From: Bacteroidota bacterium
GTDB lineage: Bacteria; Bacteroidota; Bacteroidia; Flavobacteriales; Flavobacteriaceae
Length of the DNA: 64,000 nucleotides
Reading direction: 5' to 3'
NCBI GenBank assembly: GCA_022562895.1
Contig: JADFOK010000007.1
Location: 30,596-94,595, forward strand
Both the position numbers and the translations under genes were made by a program. The notes under the pieces are model-generated. The model searched no databases. It was not told the DNA's origin and worked only from the letters and a program-made list of their open reading frames with translations. Below, piece after piece: positions 57,567 through 64,000 of this stretch; positions within the stretch are counted from its first letter, which is position 1, and each line of letters opens with the position of its first letter.

Positions 57567-58109
57567 ATGTACGGAAGCAGAGCAGCCAAACGATACGCAA
57601 ATGCAGTTTTACAACAAGCCAACGAATCTAATCTAGCAAAGGTTATTTTTGATGATATGCAATGTATACACAAAACCATCCAAGCAAGTATAGAACTACA
57701 GTTGGTACTAAGTAACCCTGTGATTAAATCAGAGGACAAAAAGAAAGCTTTGCTTGAGATTTTTGAAAATCAAACGGAAATTACGAAATCACTTATAAAC
57801 CTGTTGGTAGAAAACAAACGGACGAATTTGTTAGATGAGGTATCAAAAAAATATATAGATTTATATAATGAAGAGGAGGGGGTAAAGGTAGCTGAAGTAA
57901 CTACAGCAATTCCACTTTCAAATGATTTGGAAGAAAAAGTGTTAGCGAAGGTTAAAGAACTAACAGGGAGTAATAAAGTCACCCTGGTAAATAAAATTGA
58001 TCCGTCAATCCTGGGAGGGTTTATCCTTCGAATAGGAGACCTTCAGTACAATGCTAGTATTGCTACCAAACTATTAAATATAAAAAGAGAATTTAGTAAA
58101 AGTATATAA
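57567..58109 (+). CDS. atpH: ATP synthase subunit delta
   Basis: A 180-residue subunit that links the b stalk to the top of F1. N-terminal signature AAKRYANAVLQQA, and the C-terminal block VTLVNKIDPSILGGFILRIGDLQYNASI (split at about 146-173) is the family motif. It lies between atpF and atpA, as in the usual order. Confidence 0.93.
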   Translation: MYGSRAAKRYANAVLQQANESNLAKVIFDDMQCIHKTIQASIELQLVLSNPVIKSEDKKKALLEIFENQTEITKSLINLLVENKRTNLLDEVSKKYIDLYNEEEGVKVAEVTTAIPLSNDLEEKVLAKVKELTGSNKVTLVNKIDPSILGGFILRIGDLQYNASIATKLLNIKREFSKSI

Positions 58110-58147
58110 ATGAATTTCAGATGTGTTCTGAATAATATAATATTAAA

Positions 58148-59725
58148 ATGGCAGAAGTAAAACCCGCTGAAGTTTCAGCAATATTAAAGAAACAACTTTC
58201 AGGTTTTCAAGCAACCGCTTCCTTAGATGAAGTAGGTACTGTTCTAACCGTTGGTGATGGTATTGCCCGTGTGTACGGACTTTCCAACGTGCAATATGGT
58301 GAACTTGTTGAATTTGATAATGGTTTAGAGGGAATAGTATTAAATCTTGAAGAAGATAATGTTGGGGTAGTATTATTAGGACCTTCAATAGAAATTAAAG
58401 AAGGCGCAAATGTTAAACGTACCCAACGTATAGCATCTATTAATGTAGGAGAAGGAATTATGGGCCGTGTGGTTAACACATTAGGTAATCCTATAGACGG
58501 AAAAGGACCTGTCTCTGGTGAAACTTATGAAATGCCATTAGAGCGTAAAGCACCAGGAGTTATTTTCCGTCAGCCGGTTAGCGAGCCGCTACAAACAGGT
58601 ATTAAAGCTATTGATGCAATGATTCCAATTGGTAGAGGACAACGGGAATTAATAATTGGCGACCGTCAAACTGGAAAAACCACAGTTTGTATTGATACCA
58701 TTTTAAATCAAAAAGAATTTTATGATGCTGGAGAGCCTGTATATTGTATCTATGTTGCCATAGGTCAAAAGGCTTCAACAGTTGCCAATATTGCAAAAAT
58801 ATTGGAAGACAGAGGCGCTCTTGCTTACACAGTCATTGTGGCAGCAAATGCGTCAGATCCTGCTCCAATGCAGGTGTATGCACCATTTGCTGGTGCCGCT
58901 ATTGGAGAGTATTTTAGAGATACCGGACGTTCTGCTTTAATTATCTACGATGATTTATCAAAACAAGCAGTAGCTTATCGTGAAGTGTCATTGCTTTTGC
59001 GTCGCCCCCCGGGCCGTGAAGCTTATCCAGGAGATATTTTTTACTTGCACTCAAGATTATTAGAGCGTGCTGCAAAAGTTATTGATGATGATGCAATTGC
59101 GAAGAATATGAATGACCTTCCGGAGTCCTTAAAAGATAAAGTAAAAGGAGGAGGTTCTTTAACGGCACTTCCTATTATTGAAACACAAGCTGGAGACGTT
59201 GCGGCCTATATTCCAACTAATGTAATTTCAATTACTGACGGACAGATATTTTTAGATGGGGATTTATTTAACTCGGGAGTTCGTCCTGCAATTAACGTTG
59301 GTATTTCGGTATCACGTGTAGGAGGAGCTGCTCAGATTAAATCGATGAAGGAGGTTGCAGGTACTTTAAAATTAGACCAAGCACAATTCCGTGAGTTAGA
59401 AGCATTTGCAAAATTTGGAAGTGACCTTGATGCTGCTACATTAAATGTTATTGAAAAAGGAAAACGTAATGTGGAAATACTAAAGCAAGCCCAAAACGAT
59501 CCATTTTCAGTTGAAACTCAGATAGCGATAATTTATGCAGGGGTAAAAAACTTATTGCGTGAAGTTCCTGTAGAGAAAATAAAAGAATTTGAAAGAGATT
59601 ACATTGAAGTTCTTAATGCAAAATATAAGGACACCTTAGAGACTTTAAAGAAAGGTAAATTAACCGATGAGGTTATTGATGTCTTAACATCTGTTACCAA
59701 AGAACTTTCGGTTAAATACGCTTAA
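58148..59725 (+). CDS. atpA: ATP synthase subunit alpha
   Basis: A 525-residue non-catalytic nucleotide-binding F1 subunit. Walker A is GDRQTGKT (about 172-179), and [28 protein letters not shown] (split over about 280-307) and the [11 protein letters not shown] signature follow. Length is normal. It is followed by atpG after 45 bases; the beta subunit gene is not adjacent. Confidence 0.97.
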   Translation: MAEVKPAEVSAILKKQLSGFQATASLDEVGTVLTVGDGIARVYGLSNVQYGELVEFDNGLEGIVLNLEEDNVGVVLLGPSIEIKEGANVKRTQRIASINVGEGIMGRVVNTLGNPIDGKGPVSGETYEMPLERKAPGVIFRQPVSEPLQTGIKAIDAMIPIGRGQRELIIGDRQTGKTTVCIDTILNQKEFYDAGEPVYCIYVAIGQKASTVANIAKILEDRGALAYTVIVAANASDPAPMQVYAPFAGAAIGEYFRDTGRSALIIYDDLSKQAVAYREVSLLLRRPPGREAYPGDIFYLHSRLLERAAKVIDDDAIAKNMNDLPESLKDKVKGGGSLTALPIIETQAGDVAAYIPTNVISITDGQIFLDGDLFNSGVRPAINVGISVSRVGGAAQIKSMKEVAGTLKLDQAQFRELEAFAKFGSDLDAATLNVIEKGKRNVEILKQAQNDPFSVETQIAIIYAGVKNLLREVPVEKIKEFERDYIEVLNAKYKDTLETLKKGKLTDEVIDVLTSVTKELSVKYA

Positions 59726-59770
59726 ATTTAAAATAGAGTTTTAAAAAATGGAATTCTATGATTTAACATA

Positions 59771-60634
59771 ATGGCAAACTTAAAAGAAATACGTATTAGA
59801 ATAGCTTCTGTATCTTCAACGATGAAGGTTACAAATGCCATGAAAATGGTTTCTGCTGCTAAATTAAAGAAAGCACAAAACGCTATTACATCAATGCGAC
59901 CCTATGCCAACAAGTTAACAGAATTATTGCAAAACCTTAGTGCTACTTTAGAAGGGGATGATCAGGGAAGCATTTTTACAGAACAACGTGAAGTAGAAAA
60001 GGTTTTAATTGTAGCTATTTCTTCTAACCGAGGTTTGGCCGGGGCCTTTAATTCAAATATCGTAAAAGCTTGTAAAAAATTAGTATCTGAATCGTATAAA
60101 GCAAAACACATAGATTATTATACTTTAGGAAAAAAAGCAGGGGATATATTAAAAAAAGAGCATTCTATTTTGGAGACTAATACAGCTATCTTCGAAGACT
60201 TAACTTTTGAGAATAACGCTGAGATTGCTCAAAAATTAATGGATTTATTCACTGAAGGGACCCATGATAAGATCGTATTAGTATATAACAAATTTAAAAA
60301 TGCAGCTACACAAATTGTTACTATAGAACAGTTTTTGCCTATTGAATCCTCAAATGGAAAAGAAACAATTATACCTGATTATATTTTCGAACCTTCAAAA
60401 ACGAAAATTGTTAAAGAGTTAATACCAAAGAGTTTAAAAACTCAATTGTTTAAAGTGCTTAGAGAATCTGTAGCTAGTGAACACGGTGCTCGTATGACGG
60501 CAATGCATAAAGCAACAGATAATGCAACAGAGCTTCGTGACACCCTTCTGTTAAAATATAACAAAGCAAGACAAGCGGCTATTACAAGCGAAATATTAGA
60601 AATTGTTGGTGGTGCAGAGGCATTAGCAGGATAA
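59771..60634 (+). CDS. atpG: ATP synthase subunit gamma
   Basis: A 287-residue central-stalk subunit. The N-terminal helix LKEIRIRIASVSSTMKVTNAMKMVSAAKL (split at 4-32), AISSNRGLAGAFNSNIV and the C-terminal SEHGARMTAMHKATDNATELRDTLLLKYNKARQAAIT block are diagnostic. It ends the cluster; a terminator follows, and atpD/atpC are absent, as I recall for many Bacteroidota. Confidence 0.96.
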   Translation: MANLKEIRIRIASVSSTMKVTNAMKMVSAAKLKKAQNAITSMRPYANKLTELLQNLSATLEGDDQGSIFTEQREVEKVLIVAISSNRGLAGAFNSNIVKACKKLVSESYKAKHIDYYTLGKKAGDILKKEHSILETNTAIFEDLTFENNAEIAQKLMDLFTEGTHDKIVLVYNKFKNAATQIVTIEQFLPIESSNGKETIIPDYIFEPSKTKIVKELIPKSLKTQLFKVLRESVASEHGARMTAMHKATDNATELRDTLLLKYNKARQAAITSEILEIVGGAEALAG

Positions 60635-60662
60635 ATTTGAAGAAGCTAACTTTTAAAAGTAT

Positions 60663-60697
60663 AAAAAGGCCTATCGTTATTGCGAGGGGCTTTTTTT
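60663..60697 (+). terminator. Rho-independent terminator after atpG
   Basis: AAAAAGGCC (60663-60671) pairs with GGGGCTTTTT, with one mismatch, and is followed by a T tract ending at 60697. It ends the atp operon. Confidence 0.55.
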
Positions 60698-60745
60698 ATA
60701 TCTTTATGGCAAGGCTTTTGAAAATTCCTTAGAAATTATATAATA

Positions 60746-61270
60746 ATGATTTCATTAAAATTTACTACGGCACTCTTAGGAGTGTCAATTGTAATGTTGA
60801 GTTTTTCTAATTGTGGAAATTCCAAAACACAAGTAGAAACATATACTTTTGAACAATACCCGCCTTTTACAATCGGAGAAGTTTACAGCCAAGAATGGGT
60901 AGCGGGAGTTCGCGGCGGAGGTTCTGGAACTAATTTACACATTACCTTTAATAAATTAATTGAGGATATTTTAATTAAAGATATATATTTCCAAAAACAA
61001 ATAGTTAAATCGCAAAGATCTACGGAAAATAAATATCAATATATAGGGTATTTTAAAAGCGAAATGAACAGAGATATTATCATGGACATCAATCCTATTA
61101 ATGAAGCTCAAAATACTCCTCAAAATTACTTCCCGTTTAAACTGAAAGATAATGAAGCTGTAATAAGCTATCTATACAAAGAGGAAATACATTACTTTAT
61201 GATAGTAAAGATAAAAAGAAAGCCAATGCTTAACTACCCAACTACAAAAACCAAAAAAAATGATGAATGA
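60746..61270 (+). CDS. Lipoprotein of unknown function
   Basis: A 174-residue lipoprotein with lipobox SFSNC (Cys23). I do not recognise the family. A conserved-looking stretch GEVYSQEWVAGVRGGGSGTNLHITF suggests a beta-sandwich-like fold. The C-terminus is lysine-rich. It follows the atp terminator, and a 125-base spacer with nothing recognisable follows it. Confidence 0.6.
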   Translation: MISLKFTTALLGVSIVMLSFSNCGNSKTQVETYTFEQYPPFTIGEVYSQEWVAGVRGGGSGTNLHITFNKLIEDILIKDIYFQKQIVKSQRSTENKYQYIGYFKSEMNRDIIMDINPINEAQNTPQNYFPFKLKDNEAVISYLYKEEIHYFMIVKIKRKPMLNYPTTKTKKNDE

Positions 61271-61395
61271 GATATTGTTCTGTATGAGTATAATCAATAA
61301 TTTTGATTTTTAATTAATACGCAATAGGGAATGTTTTAAAAAAAAACGTATCTAACTAACTTTTATTTATGGTTTAACTACGGTTATCATCAATA

Positions 61396-61668
61396 TTGTT
61401 TCCTTATAATATTGTATTGAGGTTTGCTATTACAACCATAGCTGAATATAGGAGCAAGGTGATACTATCTTCCAGGCAGATAACACGATGCATTTTCAAG
61501 CAATCTAAAAAAATAATAAGTTACTTATTGTTATCGGTAGTATTTTCGGTACTTTCATTTTATATTTTCGATGAGAATATTTTGACAGGTACAGCATTAA
61601 TACTGGTACTTATTTTATGGTTATATATTTCTAAAGAAAAGGAAATTTTAAAAATATTTAAAAAATGA
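61396..61668 (+). pseudogene. Possible 3' remnant of a membrane protein gene coupled to dut
   Basis: An open frame of at most 90 codons whose last 45 residues form two hydrophobic helices (IISYLLLSVVFSVLSFYIF and GTALILVLILWLYI) with a [11 protein letters not shown] tail. Its stop overlaps the dut ATG (ATGA), the coupling expected from a longer upstream gene. In flavobacteria a polysaccharide flippase gene precedes dut, as I recall, so this may be the last piece of one. The start (TTG) is not convincing. A small intact gene cannot be excluded. Confidence 0.35.
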
Positions 61669-62099
61669 CAATCAAAATTATAAACAAATCTGGTCATCCA
61701 TTACCGCACTATGAAACACAAGCCTCCGCTGGAATGGACTTACGTGCTTCATTAGAAACCGCTACAACTTTAAGACCTTTGGAACGAGCCATAATTAAAA
61801 CAGGCCTCTTTATCGAGCTTCCTATTGGGTATGAGGCACAGGTTCGCCCTCGAAGTGGGCTGGCAGCAAAAAAAGGTATTACTGTATTAAACGCACCGGG
61901 AACCATCGATGCAGACTATCGTGGTGAGATAGGCGTTATATTGGTGAACCTTTCAAATAATGACTTTACTATTGTAAACGGTGAACGTATAGCTCAGCTA
62001 GTCATTGCAAAACACGAGCGCGGGGTATGGGAAGAAGTAAATATATTAGAAGAAACAAGTCGTGGTGTAGGAGGATTTGGAAGTACGGGGGTTATCTAA
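61665..62099 (+). CDS. dut: Deoxyuridine 5'-triphosphate nucleotidohydrolase
   Basis: A 144-residue trimeric dUTPase. All five motifs are visible: [32 protein letters not shown] and [10 protein letters not shown]. It hydrolyses dUTP to dUMP and keeps uracil out of DNA. Its start overlaps the stop of the short upstream frame, and a nucleotidyltransferase gene follows after 29 bases. Confidence 0.97.
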   Translation: MTIKIINKSGHPLPHYETQASAGMDLRASLETATTLRPLERAIIKTGLFIELPIGYEAQVRPRSGLAAKKGITVLNAPGTIDADYRGEIGVILVNLSNNDFTIVNGERIAQLVIAKHERGVWEEVNILEETSRGVGGFGSTGVI

Positions 62100-62128
62100 T
62101 AAAATATAATAATGCAATTAAAGATTAA

Positions 62129-63145
62129 ATGAAGATAATAGTTCCTATGGCAGGTCGTGGCTCACGTTTACGACCACATACTTTAACTATACCTAAACCG
62201 CTTATACCGGTTGCTGGTAAACCCATTGTACATCGTTTAGTGACAGATATTGTTCACTTACTTAATGAGGAAATAGAAGAAATTGCTTTTATCTTAGGTG
62301 AGCCTGCTTTTTTTGGAGATGAAGTGGTTTCAAGTTTAAAAGAATTAGCTAAGGATTTAGGGGCCAAAACAAGTATTTATCGTCAATTAGAACCATTAGG
62401 CACCGGTCATGCCATTATGTGTGCAAAAGAATCCTTATCCGGACCAGCAATTATTGCTTATGCTGATACACTTATTCGCGCTGATTTCAATCTTGATAAA
62501 GAAGCCGATAGCATTATTTGGACCAAGAAAGTAACCAATCCTCAAGATTATGGCGTTGTAAATCTGAATGAAAAGAATGAAATAGTGGAGTTCGTTGAAA
62601 AACCAAAAGAGTTTGTTAGCGATCAAGCTGTAATAGGCATCTACTATTTTAAAGATGCAGGAGTGCTTAAAAAGGAACTACAATATGTTCTTGATAACAA
62701 TATTATTAATGATGGAGAATTTCAGATTAATGAAGGTATAAAAAGAATGATTAAAAGTGGCAAAATCTTTAAAACGGGTACTGTAGATGAATGGATGGAC
62801 TGCGGTAATAAAGAGGTAATCATAAAAACGAATAAAAGGATGTTGGTCTTTCTTGCTGAAAGTAATGAAACTTTGATCTCTAACTCTATATCTCAGGAAA
62901 ACTCAAAAATTATAGAACCTTGTTTTATTGGCGAGGAAGTAATTTTAAAGAATAGCACTGTAGGACCCTATACATCAATTGGAGCTTATACAATAATAGA
63001 GGATAGCAACGTTAAAAATAGTATAATACAAAAGCATGCACAGATTAAAAATGCTATTTTAGACAATGCAATGATAGGAAATCACGCTTCATTCAATGGC
63101 AATTTTACCAATATTAGTATTGGTGATTATTCAGAATTAAAATAA
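62129..63145 (+). CDS. Sugar-phosphate nucleotidyltransferase
   Basis: A 338-residue enzyme with N-terminal nucleotidyltransferase domain MAGRGSRLRPHTLTIPKPLI (residues 7-26) and the VEFVEKP motif (about 150). The C-terminal 80 residues form hexapeptide left-handed beta-helix repeats (EEVILKNSTVGPYTSIGAYT and on). It resembles glucose-1-phosphate thymidylyl/uridylyltransferases of the GlmU-like type. The substrate is not certain. It lies between dut and the truncated TPR-type gene. Confidence 0.88.
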   Translation: MKIIVPMAGRGSRLRPHTLTIPKPLIPVAGKPIVHRLVTDIVHLLNEEIEEIAFILGEPAFFGDEVVSSLKELAKDLGAKTSIYRQLEPLGTGHAIMCAKESLSGPAIIAYADTLIRADFNLDKEADSIIWTKKVTNPQDYGVVNLNEKNEIVEFVEKPKEFVSDQAVIGIYYFKDAGVLKKELQYVLDNNIINDGEFQINEGIKRMIKSGKIFKTGTVDEWMDCGNKEVIIKTNKRMLVFLAESNETLISNSISQENSKIIEPCFIGEEVILKNSTVGPYTSIGAYTIIEDSNVKNSIIQKHAQIKNAILDNAMIGNHASFNGNFTNISIGDYSELK

Positions 63146-63163
63146 TACTTCTTTCAAAAAAGA

Positions 63164-63412
63164 ATGAAATACAAATACACATTTCTGTTTGTTATTTTTT
63201 TTGGAATATTTTTATTCCCAAAAATATCTTTGGCCCAAGATGACGATAAACCTACAGACGATTTAGGTTTTGTTAGTGATTCTTTTCAGGATTATTTTTT
63301 TGAAGCTTTAAAACAAAAAGGAATTGAAAATTACGAGTTGGCACTAAAGGCTTTAAAAAAAGCTGAAAGAGCGGCAAAAAAAAATAAGGGTTCCCGATGC
63401 CGGCTAAATTAA
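63164..63412 (+). pseudogene. Truncated TPR-type exported protein (5' part only)
   Basis: A signal peptide (MKYKYTFLFVIFFGIFLFPKISLAQ) is followed by an acidic linker and the start of a helical repeat (YFFEALKQKGIENYELALKALKKAERAAKK). From memory this resembles the TPR protein that follows the nucleotidyltransferase in flavobacteria. The reading frame is native only to about 63390; the last five or so codons come from the different downstream DNA and run into TAA at 63410. The rest of the gene is missing from the window. Confidence 0.6.
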
Positions 63413-64000
63413 ATACCTCTCAGTTAAATACAATCAAACTCAATAACGGGGGGAATCCATCCCCCGGTTTTGAGACTTTCATGCGTCGGCTTCGTGATAA
63501 TAAGCCATGCGTTAAAGTGGAATTTATTGAGATCGGCGGGGCCGTCACAGATATAACAGAATTTTATTTATCAGGCGGTAACTTCGAACAGATTAAGGAA
63601 CGCGCCCCGGATGAAATCCAAGCCGGAAACTTCGATATTGTTTTAGCCAACCACACGAATTTCTTCAGCGAATTCATCCCCGGATCATTCCTTGATGGTA
63701 AACAATATCACGGCGCCAAGATCCGCGTTTCCCTTGGATTTGTTTTTGAAGATGGTTCAACCTTATTCGAAACGATAGGGGTTGGAATCATTGACCAATT
63801 AAAAACAAAAGATTCTAAGTCAATCGTAACCTTCCGATGCCGTGATGCAATTTCAAAAATCCTGGATAAAGTTTTAAGGACAACCCCCCAATCTGAAATA
63901 CCCGTTATCGGTGCGAATGTTGGCAATGGCACTTTAGGCGTGATTGAAACTTTGGCTTTCGCAACGAAGGCAGAGGATTGGACAATCACTTGCATGACAG
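63397..64000 (+). CDS. Phage tail-like protein, partial (open at window end)
   Basis: An open frame of 201 codons with no stop before the window ends, and an upstream stop at 63385. The DNA is GC-richer than its left neighbour (two 60-base lines sampled gave 28 G or C each; one line at 63181 gave 15). The layout fits phage/tail proteins: a domain opening VKVEFIEIGGAVTDITEFYLS, then DEIQAGNFDIVLANHTNFFS, then PGSFLDGKQYHGAKIRVSLG, GVGIIDQLKTKDSKSIVTFR and RDAISKIL. In such proteins this order recurs in tail-tip or tail-associated modules. I infer tail-related by pattern only. No phage integrase or att site is seen. Confidence 0.5.
   Translation, partial: MPAKLNTSQLNTIKLNNGGNPSPGFETFMRRLRDNKPCVKVEFIEIGGAVTDITEFYLSGGNFEQIKERAPDEIQAGNFDIVLANHTNFFSEFIPGSFLDGKQYHGAKIRVSLGFVFEDGSTLFETIGVGIIDQLKTKDSKSIVTFRCRDAISKILDKVLRTTPQSEIPVIGANVGNGTLGVIETLAFATKAEDWTITCMT

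Noticed and set aside
63708..63995. A 95-codon antisense frame in the tail-like region
   Set aside because: The plus-strand frame is longer, open to the end and has a coherent domain order.

Overview
The window is AT-rich chromosomal DNA from a member of the Bacteroidota, most likely family Flavobacteriaceae. Supporting signs are a type IX secretion (T9SS) C-terminal sorting domain, a SprE/PorW-type lipoprotein, DUF4175, DUF4837, DUF4254 and GH3-like proteins, an ATP synthase cluster without atpD/atpC beside it, promoter-like TAnnTTTG elements instead of E. coli-type -10 boxes, and frequent TTG starts. No rRNA, tRNA, CRISPR array or insertion sequence was recognised.

Layout. 1-2.9 kb: the 3' end of glnS, then an acyltransferase and an EptA-like phosphoethanolamine transferase, probably acting on envelope glycolipids. 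2.8-7.6 kb: an SPFH protein, two exported proteins of unknown function and gltX. 7.7-14.4 kb: DUF4175, ybeY, a perfect parS-like 16-mer, mnmG and a methyltransferase. 14.5-24.2 kb: housekeeping and envelope genes (holB, pgk, LysM lytic transglycosylase, DUF4837 lipoprotein, tatA, M23 peptidase, GH3-like, a nucleosidase-like protein).

24.2-42.4 kb: one long co-directional surface-polysaccharide locus. It holds rfbBACD (dTDP-L-rhamnose), a Wzz-like protein, a Wzx flippase, two different sulfotransferases, glycosyltransferases, three O-antigen polymerase/ligase-like proteins, a decayed glycosyltransferase gene, UDP-glucose dehydrogenase, a UDP-xylose synthase-like enzyme, a WcaJ-type initiating transferase and a GT2. 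Together they suggest a sulfated polymer containing rhamnose and pentose or uronic acid.

42.4-51.5 kb: an adenylate-forming ligase, purD, two small-membrane-protein families, an orphan D12 adenine methylase, DUF4254, a GT9, a T9SS cargo protein and a PaaE-like reductase. 51.7-60.6 kb: sprE/porW, a bactofilin and the atpZ-x-B-E-F-H-A-G cluster, with a long perfect hairpin between atpE and atpF. 60.7-63.4 kb: a lipoprotein, a possible flippase remnant, dut, a nucleotidyltransferase and the first 75 or so codons of a TPR-type gene.

At about 63.39 kb the sequence changes abruptly. The TPR-type gene is cut, and a clearly GC-richer open frame with the layout of a phage tail protein runs off the end. 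This is either a rearranged prophage border or an assembly chimera, and it is the strongest anomaly in the window.
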